Shown here piece after piece: positions 55,104-64,000 of a DNA stretch of 64,000 bases; the stretch's first letter is position 1, and each line of letters begins with the position of its first letter. Made by a program: the position numbers and the translations under genes. The notes beneath the pieces are model-generated. The model was not told the origin of the DNA. It saw only the letters and a list, made by a program, of their open reading frames with translations, and searched no databases. The stretch comes from Microthrixaceae bacterium (GTDB lineage: Bacteria; Actinomycetota; Acidimicrobiia; Acidimicrobiales; Acidimicrobilacustridaceae): the NCBI GenBank assembly GCA_947446975.1, contig CANFHM010000008.1:1-64000 (forward strand). Direction: 5' to 3'.

Positions 55104-56212
55104 TGACCGCCACCGAGACCGACACCAACCTGTCCGTCGGCCAACGTGCGACCCTGCTCGAGGTCACTGATCTCTCGACCTCCTTCCGCACCGAACGCGG
55201 CATCGTCCACGCTGTCGATGGCGTCACCTTCACCCTCGACCGCGGTCGGACCCTCGGCGTCGTCGGTGAGTCGGGGTCCGGCAAGACCGTGCTCTCCCGT
55301 TCGGTCATGGGCCTGCTCACCGGCAAGCATGTGATCCGCGAGGGCAGCGTCAAGTACGAGGGCACCGAGATCATCGGCTACTCGGCCAAGCAGATGAGCA
55401 ACGTCTGGGGCGCCGAGATGAGCATGGTGTTCCAGGATCCGATGACCTCGCTCAACCCGGTGATGAAGATCGGGAAGCAGATCACCGAATCGCTGCGCCG
55501 CCATCTCGGTGTCGACAAGGACGAGGCCGACAAGACGGCGATCGCCCTGCTCAAGTCGGTCGGCATCCCGGCCCCCGAGCAACGACTCGGCGAGTACCCC
55601 CACCAGCTCTCCGGTGGTATGCGTCAGCGGGTCACCATCGCGATCGCACTGGCCTGCGGGCCCAAGATCCTCTTCGCCGATGAGCCCACCACTGCACTCG
55701 ATGTCACGGTGCAGGCCCAGATCCTCGATCTGCTCGACGATCAGCAGCGCGAGCGTCATATGGCAATGATCCTCGTCACCCATGACCTCGGCGTGGTGCG
55801 CACCCGCGCTGACGAGATCATCGTGATGTACGGCGGCAAGGTCGTCGAGCAGGCACCCACCAGCACCCTGTTCGCCTCGATGCGGATGCCCTACACCGAG
55901 GCGCTGCTGCGTTCCATCCCCCGCCTCGACATGCCGAGCCACACCCGCCTCGACGCCATCCCCGGACGCCCGCCGGATCTCATCGCACCTCCCGCCGGCT
56001 GCAACTTCGCCGCCCGCTGCCGGTACGTCCAGCCCCGATGCCTCGAGGAGCGTCCGCCCCTCGTGGCCGCCGCCGATCCCGGCCACTTCTACCGCTGCTT
56101 CTTCCCGGTGGGGACCCCCGAGGGCGCAGCTGCGCTCGAGGCCAATCTCGCAGCGGGAACGGCCGTCGCCGATCCCGCCCCCCGACGCACGACCACGACC
56201 GAGGAGTCCTGA
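55103..56212 (+). CDS. dppD: Peptide ABC transporter ATP-binding protein, DppD type
   Basis: A 369-residue ATPase with Walker A GESGSGKT, signature LSGGMRQRV, Walker B ILFADEPTTAL and the H-loop VTHDLGV. The C-terminal oligopeptide-type extension contains FAARCRYVQPRC. It energises import with DppF. The start overlaps the dppC stop (TGATG). Confidence 0.95.
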   Translation: MTATETDTNLSVGQRATLLEVTDLSTSFRTERGIVHAVDGVTFTLDRGRTLGVVGESGSGKTVLSRSVMGLLTGKHVIREGSVKYEGTEIIGYSAKQMSNVWGAEMSMVFQDPMTSLNPVMKIGKQITESLRRHLGVDKDEADKTAIALLKSVGIPAPEQRLGEYPHQLSGGMRQRVTIAIALACGPKILFADEPTTALDVTVQAQILDLLDDQQRERHMAMILVTHDLGVVRTRADEIIVMYGGKVVEQAPTSTLFASMRMPYTEALLRSIPRLDMPSHTRLDAIPGRPPDLIAPPAGCNFAARCRYVQPRCLEERPPLVAAADPGHFYRCFFPVGTPEGAAALEANLAAGTAVADPAPRRTTTTEES

Positions 56213-57246
56213 TGGCCGGCAGCGGCACCGCTCACCTGCGCGACCCGGAGACCACCCTCCTGCGAGCCGAACATCTCGTGGTGGAGTTCCCGGTCGGCAA
56301 CACCGGGCTCAAGGTCCACGCCGTGTCCGACGTCTCCCTCGACATCCTCCCCGGCGAGACCCTCGGTCTCGTCGGTGAATCCGGCTCCGGCAAGTCGACC
56401 ACGGGCCGGGCGCTGATGCAGATGCCGAGCCCCCGTTCCGGCAGCGTCACTCTGGACGGTCGCGAGCTCACCGGGCTGAAGTCGAACGAGCTGCGCGAAC
56501 TCCGTCCGCAGATGCAGATGATCTTCCAGGATCCGATCTCCTCGCTCAACCCCCGTCGTCGGGTCGGCGACATCGTGGGCGAACCCCTTCGGATCTGGAA
56601 GCGCGGCACCGCCGCCGAGCAGGACGCCATGATCGATGCGACGCTCGAAGCCGTCGGTATCGATCCGGCGGCGGCTCGGAATCGCCGCCCGCACGAGTTC
56701 TCCGGTGGTCAGTGCCAGCGGATCTGCGTCGCCCGTGCGCTCATGCTCGATCCCAAGATCATCATCTGCGATGAGCCGGTGTCGGCCCTCGATGTCTCGG
56801 TGCAGGCCCAGATCCTCAACCTCCTGCAGGACATGAAGGAGCGCTACGGACTCACCATGCTCTTCATCGCCCACGATCTCGCCGTGGTCAAGAACGTGAG
56901 TGACAGGGTCGCAGTGATGTATCTCGGGAAGCTCTGCGAGGTGGGAAGTCCCGACGACATCTACGCCCGCCCGGCGCATCCCTACACGCAGGCGCTCATC
57001 GATTCGATCCCGTCGGCCGACGTGGAATCCGACACCCATGGCGGTGTCCGACTCACCGGCGAGATCCCCTCCCCCGTCGCCCCGCCGAGCGGCTGCCGCT
57101 TCCGCACCCGCTGTCCCGCCGCCCAGGAGCTCTGCGCCCAGGTCGAGCCGGTGATGCGCGAGGTGGCTCCGGCCCAGTTCGTCGCCTGCCACTTCCCGTT
57201 GCACGACGAGAGCGGCACAAGCACTGCGGCGGCCAGCCCCGCCTGA
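56212..57246 (+). CDS. dppF: Peptide ABC transporter ATP-binding protein, DppF type
   Basis: A 344-residue second ATPase: Walker A GESGSGKS, signature FSGGQCQRI, Walker B IIICDEPVSALD, and the C-terminal CRFRTRCPAAQELC segment. ATG at 56212 overlaps the dppD stop. The signature has Cys where Arg is usual (GGQRQR). No substrate-binding protein gene (dppA/oppA) is in the operon or window; it must be elsewhere. Confidence 0.95.
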   Translation: MAGSGTAHLRDPETTLLRAEHLVVEFPVGNTGLKVHAVSDVSLDILPGETLGLVGESGSGKSTTGRALMQMPSPRSGSVTLDGRELTGLKSNELRELRPQMQMIFQDPISSLNPRRRVGDIVGEPLRIWKRGTAAEQDAMIDATLEAVGIDPAAARNRRPHEFSGGQCQRICVARALMLDPKIIICDEPVSALDVSVQAQILNLLQDMKERYGLTMLFIAHDLAVVKNVSDRVAVMYLGKLCEVGSPDDIYARPAHPYTQALIDSIPSADVESDTHGGVRLTGEIPSPVAPPSGCRFRTRCPAAQELCAQVEPVMREVAPAQFVACHFPLHDESGTSTAAASPA

Positions 57247-57267
57247 TCCCAGCAGGTCGGCCCTCGA

Positions 57268-57897
57268 TCAGCTCGAGGTCAGATCCGGATCATCGGTGAC
57301 CCGCCAGCAGTACCAGGCGACGATGCTGCGGTGCGGACGGAAGCGTTCCCCATGGCTGAGGAGCTCAGTCGGAGTCGGCACCGCGCCGAGCCCGAACGCC
57401 CGGGCGAATCCGACTCGGACCCCGAGGTCACCGGTGGGCCAGACATCCAGCCGACCCAGTTCGTTCATCAGGAACATCTGGGCGGTCCAGGGCCCGATCC
57501 CTCGGACCGCCACGAGCTGTTCGATGACCTGCTCGTCGTGCAGACGACCGAGTCGATCCAGCTGGAGCCGCCCGTCAGCCACATGTTCGGCGAGATCCAG
57601 CACTGCGGCGGTCTTCGCCCCCGAGAGCCCGGCGGAACGCAGCAGCGCGGGATCGAGCGACAGCACCGCATGGGGCTCGAACGGGCCCTCGATCAGTGCT
57701 TCGACCCGGGACCAGATGGTGGCGGCGGCCCGTCCGGCGAGCTGCTGGTATGCGATCGTCTGGGCCAGCATCTCGAACCGACGGGCCACGGGCACGCCAC
57801 GACCGACGCGCATCGGGCCGTAACGTTCGAACATCGATGCGACCACCGGGTCCTTCTCGGCGAGGAGACGGCTGGCATCGCGATGGGCGGCGCTCAT
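57268..57897 (-). CDS. DNA-3-methyladenine glycosylase (HhH-GPD family)
   Basis: A 209-residue AlkA-like glycosylase that excises alkylated bases. The helix-hairpin-helix is LVAVRGIGPWTAQMFLM, followed by the catalytic aspartate in DVWPTGDLGV. FEMLAQTIAYQQLAGRAA is the conserved N-terminal block. It lacks a C-terminal 4Fe-4S motif. ATG at 57897 has TACGCT seven bases before it; divergent from the cyclophilin gene. Confidence 0.93.
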   Translation of the reverse strand: MSAAHRDASRLLAEKDPVVASMFERYGPMRVGRGVPVARRFEMLAQTIAYQQLAGRAAATIWSRVEALIEGPFEPHAVLSLDPALLRSAGLSGAKTAAVLDLAEHVADGRLQLDRLGRLHDEQVIEQLVAVRGIGPWTAQMFLMNELGRLDVWPTGDLGVRVGFARAFGLGAVPTPTELLSHGERFRPHRSIVAWYCWRVTDDPDLTSS

Positions 57898-57937
57898 GGG
57901 TGTGAGCGTAGGTGGTCCCGTGTGCCACGATTGTCGG

Positions 57938-58414
57938 ATGGCTTCCCCACATGCAATGGAAATCGATCTCGGCACGATCTACACCGTCACGATCAGCACC
58001 GACAAGGGTGACATCGTCATGGATCTCGATCCCCGCCTCGCTCCGAAGACGGTCAACAACTTCGTGATCCTCGCCCGTCAGGGCTTCTACGACGGTCTCA
58101 CGTTCCACCGTGTCGTGCCCGGGTTCGTCATCCAGGGCGGTTGCCCCCATGGCACCGGCACCGGTGGCCCGGGCTACAAGTTCGAGGATGAGCCCGTGCA
58201 GGGCAACTACCGCGACGGCGCCGTGGCGATGGCCAACTCCGGGCCCGACACGAACGGCTCGCAGTTCTTCATCTGCCTCGGTGACCAGCTGGGCCTTCCC
58301 AAGCAGTACAGCCTCTTCGGCCACACCGTCGCCGGTCTCGACGTCGTGGGGAAGATCAGTGTCGGCGATGTCATGAACAGCGTCACCGTGGCCGAGCGCC
58401 CGATCGACGCCTGA
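57938..58414 (+). CDS. Peptidyl-prolyl cis-trans isomerase (cyclophilin type)
   Basis: A 158-residue cytoplasmic cyclophilin. It has FHRVVPGFVIQGGCPHGTGTG, where the catalytic Arg lies in FHRV, and GSQFFICLGDQ. There is no signal peptide. It accelerates proline isomerisation in folding. ATG at 57938 is chosen; the open frame runs upstream into the divergent promoter of the glycosylase. Confidence 0.93.
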   Translation: MASPHAMEIDLGTIYTVTISTDKGDIVMDLDPRLAPKTVNNFVILARQGFYDGLTFHRVVPGFVIQGGCPHGTGTGGPGYKFEDEPVQGNYRDGAVAMANSGPDTNGSQFFICLGDQLGLPKQYSLFGHTVAGLDVVGKISVGDVMNSVTVAERPIDA

Positions 58415-58477
58415 TCCTCTCCCGGCTGCACCACACCTGCCGACCGGTTCGTCGGCTGGTCGACCACCCGACGTCCA

Positions 58478-58666
58478 TCAGTCCTTGGTGGCCACCGCGT
58501 TGGGTGTGACGTTCATCTTCGGCTCGTACGCAGCCGCCTCGACCTCTCGGGCCGCGCTCCCCTGCGTGGCCCGGAGCTCGGTGGTGCATGCCGCGCACGG
58601 ACCGTAGAACCGTCCCTCGACCTCCGATCCACATCGGGGGCAGGTGAAGATCAGCGGCTCATCCAT
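58478..58666 (-). CDS. Small zinc-ribbon protein
   Basis: A 62-residue protein with a rubredoxin-like pair of CxxC motifs (FTCPRCGSEVEG and GPCAACTTEL), then a basic/polar C-terminal tail ending in NAVATKD. GGAGAGGA precedes the ATG. It starts 15 bases after the membrane mannosyltransferase gene, in the same unit. Function unknown. Confidence 0.75.
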   Translation of the reverse strand: MDEPLIFTCPRCGSEVEGRFYGPCAACTTELRATQGSAAREVEAAAYEPKMNVTPNAVATKD

Positions 58667-58681
58667 GGATTCCTCTCCAGA

Positions 58682-59794
58682 TCACGGGACGTACGCGCCC
58701 ATCCAGGCCATCGAGGCGAGGGCGACGAAGCCGCCGGCGAGCGCCACCCGGACCATGTCGCCGATCTCGCGGCGATGGCAGATGATGGCCAGCGCCACCA
58801 CGATCGGGAAGGCGTTGAGCCCGTAGCGCTCCAGCGAGTTGAGATTCTCGGTGGCCAATGAGGTGAGAAGCACGCACGCGGTGAAGACTCCGTAGGAGAT
58901 GGGCAGCCGTCGGAGAACCACCACGAGCAGCCCGAGGAACGCGAGCGCGAACGGGATGTGCAGACCATCACCGAGACGTTCCGGGCCCAACAGCTGGGAG
59001 AACCCCTCCCACAGGCGCGAGAACGGGTCGATGCCGGACCCGCGGAGCGTCCCCTGTACCGAGAACGGCAGCCATGCATCGCCGAACGCACCCCGCACCC
59101 ACAGCATGTAGGCGCCGGTGCCGAGGATCGGGCTGACGACGGCGAGAACGCCGGTCGAGCGCTCCCGGGTGTCGATGCGGCGCCAGTTCCTGATGAGCTC
59201 GATGGCCACCGGGATGGCGAGCACGACACCGAGCGGACGGCTGAGACCGGCGACGAATCCTGCGAGGGCTGCCCACAACCATCGCCGGGATCGGATGGTG
59301 AGGAAGAGCGACACCGCGGCGAGGAGCCAGAGGGCCTCGGCGTAGGCCCACGCCAGCACGAACGCCCCCGGGAACAGCACCAGGAACCAGATCGCCCGCT
59401 CGATCGTGTGCTCGTCGAACCGCTCGTGACGCAGCAGCCGGCGCAGCACGACGAGGAGTGCGACCGAGCAGAGGTTGGCGATGATGATCAGGGCGAGGTC
59501 GCTCCGGCCGAGCAGGAGCACCCCGAGTCCACGCCCGAGCATCGGGAACAGCGGGAAGAATCGGAGGCCCTCCTGCGGCAGCGACCGGTACCCGTGGACG
59601 GCGATATCGCGGTACCAGGTGCCGTCCCATGCGATGAGTCCCTCGGTGAGGGCGGTGGGCCGAGCGCCGGGCAGCACACGATCAGCGATGGCCAGACACG
59701 ACACGTAGGCGGTGAGCAGCAGCACCCGGGCGGTGACCCACGGAACGGCGACAGCTCGGAGATCCGACCGCACTCCTCCGGCGCTGTCGGTCAT
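58682..59794 (-). CDS. PIG-V-like membrane mannosyltransferase
   Basis: A 370-residue polytopic protein with about ten membrane segments. IAWDGTWYRDIAVHGY near residue 55 matches the catalytic loop of GPI mannosyltransferase 2/PIG-V family enzymes, which use a lipid-linked mannose donor at the outer face. Its C-terminus, MAWMGAYVP, also fits the family. The start overlaps the upstream glycosyltransferase gene by four bases (ATGA). Confidence 0.85.
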   Translation of the reverse strand: MTDSAGGVRSDLRAVAVPWVTARVLLLTAYVSCLAIADRVLPGARPTALTEGLIAWDGTWYRDIAVHGYRSLPQEGLRFFPLFPMLGRGLGVLLLGRSDLALIIIANLCSVALLVVLRRLLRHERFDEHTIERAIWFLVLFPGAFVLAWAYAEALWLLAAVSLFLTIRSRRWLWAALAGFVAGLSRPLGVVLAIPVAIELIRNWRRIDTRERSTGVLAVVSPILGTGAYMLWVRGAFGDAWLPFSVQGTLRGSGIDPFSRLWEGFSQLLGPERLGDGLHIPFALAFLGLLVVVLRRLPISYGVFTACVLLTSLATENLNSLERYGLNAFPIVVALAIICHRREIGDMVRVALAGGFVALASMAWMGAYVP

Positions 59795-61434
59795 CGTGGG
59801 CGGTACCGGATGAGACTGGCGTGCTCGAACGCCGAGGAGCTGGACTGCACGAGTTCGGTGCCGTCCATGGTCGAGCCGAGGACCGACGCGATGGCCTCAC
59901 AGTCACCGTCGAACGTGCGGTACTCACCGTTCCACACGAAGTACACGGTGCGACCCTGACCGGCGGCGGCCATCTTCGCGACCTCCGTGGCGAAGGCGGC
60001 CGGATCGGCGGCGTCGTTGCGCTGCTGGTAGTCAACCCAGTCGACGAAGTGGATGTCGCCGCGGGCGGGATAGGAGAACGCGTCGATGGCCGGACCTGAT
60101 CCGCGCCGATCGAGCTCGCGACTGATCGAGGGTCCGAGCTGATCGGGGCACACGACGAGGATGTCTCCCGCACCCCCGCCAGCGGCGCGCTCGACTGCCG
60201 AACCCTGATCGGCGGTGATGGCCTCCACGATCTGACTCGACTGCGAGCGGGTCTCACGGGCCGAGAGCACACTTCCGCCGAGCATCGGGAGCAGGACCAC
60301 GAGCGCGACGAGGAGGCGGATCCGGGGGGCGAGGAACCGGGTGATGCCGGCGGCCACGATCACCGCCACCATCGGGAAGTACACCGCCGAGTACCGAGGG
60401 GCGAATCCGGCGCCGGCGAGGACGGACGTGACCGTCGAGATCACGATCACTGCAACGATGATGAGGCCTTCGACGGCGAACTGGGCCCGGGGGCGGAACC
60501 GGAGCTCGATGGACTCACGGGTGCGTCCGTACCCGAAGAGCGCCAGGGCGATCATCGAGAACAGCACTGCTGCGAACAGTGCGGCGTCGGCGTAATCGCC
60601 GAAGGCGAACGAGCACAGTGTCCATGCGACCATCGCTGTGGGACGCATGGCGCTCGCCCACGGGGTGCCGGTGTGCGCCGACTGGTACAGCATCGTCGGG
60701 ATCCACGGGAGGAACAGGACCAGACCGGCGAGAAGGCAGAGGATGACCCGGCGAGCGGCGGACCGCAGGCCGGGATCAGAGGCCCGGAAGGCCACGAACA
60801 GCGTGAGGAGTCCCACGGCGGCACACAGCCACAGCGCCCAGTACTGGGTGTACAGCAGCGCTGCGGTGGTGGCGATCAGGGCGAGATGGCGAAGGATGCC
60901 GGCCCGACGCAGTCGCAGGAGATCGTCGAGCAGCAGCCAGCCGACGAACACCAGCAGCATCACCAGCGAGTACATCCGGGCCTCGTCGGAGTACCGCACA
61001 GCGAAGGGCGACACGGCGACGACGGCGACGGCGAGCCAGCCGAGCAGGGAGCCGCCGCGGCGGCGACCGATGATGAACGCCAGCGGGAGACACAGCAGTC
61101 CGAACAGTCCCGACAGCGATCGGATGGCGATGTTCGAGGTGCCGAAGAGGTCCATCCAGCCGTGCAGCAGGACGTAGTAGAGCGGTGGGTGCCCATCGTG
61201 ACGAAGTGCCCCGAGGATGGTGGAGGCGCCGTCGTCGCCTCCACCGGAACTGGTCCCGAAGATGGGCAGCCGGGCGATGTTCACCGAGAGGGCCTCATCG
61301 AGCCACATCGGTGAACGCGAGGCCACCCGCAGTGCTGCTCCGAGCACGATGGCGACCACGGCGATCGCCCGGATCGAGGGTGACGCGACCTCGGCTGGAT
61401 CGCCCGATGCAGGGGTCTCGTCGGGAGCGGCCAT
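59791..61434 (-). CDS. Glycosyltransferase family 39-like (PMT/ArnT type) membrane protein
   Basis: A 547-residue polytopic GT-C glycosyltransferase. [16 protein letters not shown], with the acidic pair in the first periplasmic loop, and [16 protein letters not shown] match PMT/ArnT-type enzymes. About ten membrane segments precede a C-terminal soluble domain. ATG at 61434 has TAGTGT eight bases before it; the longer open frame to 61650 lies in the divergent gene. It heads a surface-glycan operon. Confidence 0.87.
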   Translation of the reverse strand: MAAPDETPASGDPAEVASPSIRAIAVVAIVLGAALRVASRSPMWLDEALSVNIARLPIFGTSSGGGDDGASTILGALRHDGHPPLYYVLLHGWMDLFGTSNIAIRSLSGLFGLLCLPLAFIIGRRRGGSLLGWLAVAVVAVSPFAVRYSDEARMYSLVMLLVFVGWLLLDDLLRLRRAGILRHLALIATTAALLYTQYWALWLCAAVGLLTLFVAFRASDPGLRSAARRVILCLLAGLVLFLPWIPTMLYQSAHTGTPWASAMRPTAMVAWTLCSFAFGDYADAALFAAVLFSMIALALFGYGRTRESIELRFRPRAQFAVEGLIIVAVIVISTVTSVLAGAGFAPRYSAVYFPMVAVIVAAGITRFLAPRIRLLVALVVLLPMLGGSVLSARETRSQSSQIVEAITADQGSAVERAAGGGAGDILVVCPDQLGPSISRELDRRGSGPAIDAFSYPARGDIHFVDWVDYQQRNDAADPAAFATEVAKMAAAGQGRTVYFVWNGEYRTFDGDCEAIASVLGSTMDGTELVQSSSSAFEHASLIRYRPR

Positions 61435-61540
61435 GGCGGGGAACACTAACCGGACGACCACGTCGGACTGCGGAGCCACATCGCCGATCCCACGGGGCCG
61501 TCTCACTACACTCGTGAGGTTCTCAGCAGAAAGCAGACCC

Positions 61541-63181
61541 ATGTCGTCCTCATCCGAGCAACCGATCGACACCAGCTCCGAGTCCGGTCTCCGGGACGGC
61601 GCTGATCCCGCCGGAATCGTCGTCATCGGCGCCGGTCCCGCCGGTCTCACGGCGGCCTATGAACTCTCGAAGCTCGGTCGCACCGCCACGGTGCTCGAAG
61701 CCACCGACATGGTGGGCGGCATCTCCCGCACCGTCGAACGCGACGGCTGGCGGTTCGATCTCGGGGGCCACCGGTTCTTCACGAAGGTGCAGCCGGTCAC
61801 CGACCTCTGGCACGAGATCCTCCCCGAGGAGGACTTCCTGCTGCGCCCCCGCATGAGTCGCATCTACTACGACGGCAAATACTTCGACTATCCGCTCAAG
61901 GCCTCCAACGCCCTCGGGAACCTCGGGCTGATCGAGGCATTCCGGTGCGTCCTGTCGTACTTCTACGCCCAGGCCGATGGTTCGATCCGGCGCCTCCTCG
62001 GCCGCCCGAAGACCGACGACAGCCTCGAGGACTGGATCACTGCCCGGTTCGGCAAGCGGCTCTACAAGCACTTCTTCAAGACCTACAACGAGAAGGTCTG
62101 GGGTGTTCCAGCGAGTGAGATCCAGGCGGACTGGGCGGCCCAGCGCATCAAGAACATGTCGCTGTGGAACGCCGGCATCAACGCCATCGTCGATTCACTG
62201 CCGAAGAGCCTCTCGTTCCTCAATCGGGCGAAGGCCACCGATGTCACCTCGCTCATCGAGGAGTTCGAGTACCCGAAGTTCGGGCCGGGCATGATGTGGG
62301 AGGTCTGCACCGACAAGGTGCGCGCCGCCGGTTCAACGGTCGAACTCGAGACGAAGGTCGTGAAGATCAACCACGCCGATGGCGCTGCTGTCTCGGTCGT
62401 CACCGAGCACGATGGCGTGCGGACCACCATCCCGTGCACCGACGTCATCTCCTCGATGCCCATGTCGCGTCTCCTGCAGGCCATGGATCCTCCTCCGCCG
62501 GCTGATGTGCTCCACGCCGCCGGAGATCTCCGGTACCGCGACTTCCTCACCGTGGCACTCGTGGTCCCCGAGCGCGACGGCTTCCCCGACAACTGGATCT
62601 ACATCCACTCCCCCGAGGTGAAGGTCGGCCGCATCCAGAACTTCGGCTCATGGTCGCCGTTCATGGTCAAGCCCGGGCTCACCTGCCTCGGTCTCGAGTA
62701 CTTCGTGTTCGAGGGCGATGAGGTCTGGAGCTCCTCCGACGAGGATCTCGTGGAGCTCGCCAAGCGGGAGCTCGTGAAGATCGGCCTCTCGAAGGTCTCG
62801 GAGATCGAAGCCGGGTATGTCGTCCGCGTCCCGAAGGCGTATCCGTTCTACGACGAGCGCTACAAAGCCAATGTGGCACGGATGCGTGAATGGCTCGAGG
62901 ACTGCACGCCGAATGTGCACCCTGTCGGCCGCAACGGCATGCATCGCTACAACAACCAGGACCACTCCATGTACACGGCGATGCTCACCGTCGAGAACAT
63001 CGCCAAGGGTGCCTCCTACGATGTCTGGGAGGTCAACGTCGAGGAGGAGTACCACGAGGAGGCCGCTCCGGCCCGCACCGGCGCCTCGGGTGGCTCCTCC
63101 GCCGGCACCGGTCGTGACGCACCGATCATCCCCCGGGAGAAGTTCGGCGCCGATCATCCGATCAACAGGCAGCCCGACTGA
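61541..63181 (+). CDS. FAD-dependent oxidoreductase, UDP-galactopyranose mutase/amine-oxidase-like
   Basis: A 546-residue flavoprotein. The Rossmann dinucleotide motif is [16 protein letters not shown], followed by [21 protein letters not shown], the typical second block. [19 protein letters not shown] is a block seen in UDP-galactopyranose mutase-like and protoporphyrinogen-oxidase-like proteins. Mutase activity would make furanose sugars for the cell wall, but the identity is inference. A low-complexity C-terminus follows residue ~510. It begins at ATG 61541, divergent from the GT39 gene; TACACT at 61507 may be its -10. Confidence 0.82.
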   Translation: MSSSSEQPIDTSSESGLRDGADPAGIVVIGAGPAGLTAAYELSKLGRTATVLEATDMVGGISRTVERDGWRFDLGGHRFFTKVQPVTDLWHEILPEEDFLLRPRMSRIYYDGKYFDYPLKASNALGNLGLIEAFRCVLSYFYAQADGSIRRLLGRPKTDDSLEDWITARFGKRLYKHFFKTYNEKVWGVPASEIQADWAAQRIKNMSLWNAGINAIVDSLPKSLSFLNRAKATDVTSLIEEFEYPKFGPGMMWEVCTDKVRAAGSTVELETKVVKINHADGAAVSVVTEHDGVRTTIPCTDVISSMPMSRLLQAMDPPPPADVLHAAGDLRYRDFLTVALVVPERDGFPDNWIYIHSPEVKVGRIQNFGSWSPFMVKPGLTCLGLEYFVFEGDEVWSSSDEDLVELAKRELVKIGLSKVSEIEAGYVVRVPKAYPFYDERYKANVARMREWLEDCTPNVHPVGRNGMHRYNNQDHSMYTAMLTVENIAKGASYDVWEVNVEEEYHEEAAPARTGASGGSSAGTGRDAPIIPREKFGADHPINRQPD

Positions 63182-63190
63182 GCCCATCGC

Positions 63191-64000
63191 GTGACATCCA
63201 GTCCCGGGGTCTCCGATATCGCTGCGCTCGCCGCAGAGGCAGGCCTGCGTCGCGTGCATGTCCTGGCCTGGCGCGACCTCGTCGACATCGAGGCCGGTGG
63301 TTCGGAGCTGCACGCTGATCGGATCCTGCAGCTGTGGGCGGAGGCCGGTCTCGAGATCACGATGCGCACCTCGTACGCCCAGGGACATCCCGAGCGGGCC
63401 CGGCGCAACGGCTATCGGGTGATCCGACGCAGCGGCCGGTTCGGGGTGTTCCCGAACGCCGTGCTCAGCGAGATCGCAGGACGCCACGGTCGTCGTGACG
63501 GACTCGTCGAGATCTGGAACGGCGTGCCGTTCCTCACCCCGATCTGGGCCCGAGGCCCTCGCATCGCCTGGATCCACCATGTCCATCGGGAGATGTGGTC
63601 GATGGTGCTCCAACCGTCACTGGCCCGGGCCGGACGCACCTTCGAGCACCGTGTGGCTCCCCCGTTCTACCGACGCACGCCGATCGTCACCCTCTCCAAC
63701 TCCTCCCAGTCCGAGATCGTGGACTACCTCGGTCTTCCCGCCGAGAACATCTCGGTCGTGCACCCCGGTATCGACGAGTTCTTCGCACCCGGGGAGCAGC
63801 GGTCCGCCACCCCGTTGATGCTGGCAGTGGGTCGACTCATGCCGTCCAAGGCCTTCGACCAGCTCATCCGTATCGCCAGCGATCTCAAGGCCGAGGTGCC
63901 TCAGCTGCAGCTGGTGATCGCCGGAGAGGGGTATCAGAAGCCGATGCTCGAGGCGCAGATCGCCCAGCTCGACGCCAGCAGCTGGATCCGACTCGCTGGG
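63191..64000 (+). CDS. GT4-type glycosyltransferase, C-terminus cut by window
   Basis: An open frame of 270 residues from GTG at 63191 to the window end. It has the GT-B fold of family 4 glycosyltransferases: AWRDLVDIEAGGSELHADRI at the N-terminus (donor loop region), WIHHVHREMW, IVTLSNSSQSEIVDYLG, ISVVHPGIDEFF and MLAVGRLMPSKAFDQLI. The C-terminal Glu-rich donor-binding motif lies beyond the window. It follows the flavoprotein gene by ten bases, so the two are co-transcribed in the surface-glycan cluster. Confidence 0.9.
   Translation, partial: MTSSPGVSDIAALAAEAGLRRVHVLAWRDLVDIEAGGSELHADRILQLWAEAGLEITMRTSYAQGHPERARRNGYRVIRRSGRFGVFPNAVLSEIAGRHGRRDGLVEIWNGVPFLTPIWARGPRIAWIHHVHREMWSMVLQPSLARAGRTFEHRVAPPFYRRTPIVTLSNSSQSEIVDYLGLPAENISVVHPGIDEFFAPGEQRSATPLMLAVGRLMPSKAFDQLIRIASDLKAEVPQLQLVIAGEGYQKPMLEAQIAQLDASSWIRLAG

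Overview
The window is a stretch of high-G+C chromosome (roughly two thirds G+C by eye) from an actinobacterium. The evidence is a complete Pup-proteasome locus (arc, dop, pup, prcB, prcA, pafA, pafB, pafC), an adjacent tat-helY block in the order known from mycobacteria, an F420 biosynthesis gene (fbiC), and many start codons preceded at 6-8 bases by a TAnnnT box, as expected for leaderless mRNAs. Gene content (DUF3151, DUF4193-like, TtuA/TtuB, trypsin-CvpA, ADP-forming acyl-CoA ligase) would fit an early-branching class such as Acidimicrobiia. The class assignment is inference; no rRNA gene is present.

Layout. 1-1538: the start of gcvP under a tandem glycine riboswitch, plus a class II aldolase. 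1625-3056: a cobalamin riboswitch followed by a secreted alpha-barrel-like protein. 3634-3661: a 28-bp sequence with the 11-6-11 architecture of a XerCD dif site, which would place the replication terminus here. From there to 36.5 kb, 32 of 36 genes run on the minus strand, as expected if replication moves leftward towards dif. 3.7-13 kb: mixed housekeeping and hypothetical genes, including a double-length ThyX-like protein and a DUF4193-like protein with a histone-H1-like tail. 13-27 kb: helY-tatC-tatA, lepB, and the whole pupylation/proteasome system. 27.3-31.7 kb: a ferredoxin, a MarP-like membrane protease, and a tRNA T-loop modification cluster (trmI, ttuA, ttuB-like) with small membrane proteins upstream. 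31.7-36.5 kb: a tightly overlapping tetR-acdB-acdA-dacB-Lon-N unit. 36.5-43 kb: a plus-strand run with transketolase, transaldolase, 6-phosphogluconolactonase and fbiC. 43-52 kb: typA, RNase D, rhodanese, mobA-like, DUF3151, a hydrolase, pyruvate kinase and a SirB1-like protein. 52-57 kb: a GDPD gene and a four-gene peptide ABC transporter (dppBCDF) with a clear promoter, a long structured leader and no binding-protein gene. 57-64 kb: a DNA glycosylase, a cyclophilin, and a cell-surface glycan region with two membrane glycosyltransferases, a UDP-galactopyranose-mutase-like flavoprotein and a GT4 glycosyltransferase cut by the window end.

How genes work together. PafA attaches Pup to target proteins, ARC unfolds them into the PrcAB chamber, and Dop removes Pup; Pup ends in Gly-Gly-Glu and so needs no deamidation. 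TrmI (m1A58) and TtuA/TtuB (2-thiolation of U54) act on two bases that pair with each other in the tRNA T-loop. Transketolase, transaldolase and Pgl form a pentose phosphate set beside F420 synthesis. Translational coupling by ATGA, GTGA or TGATG overlaps is very common.

The items most worth follow-up are the dif site, the sulfur carrier with two residues after its Gly-Gly, the orphan B12-riboswitch secreted protein, the double ThyX-like protein, the structured dpp leader and the recurring leaderless-promoter motif.
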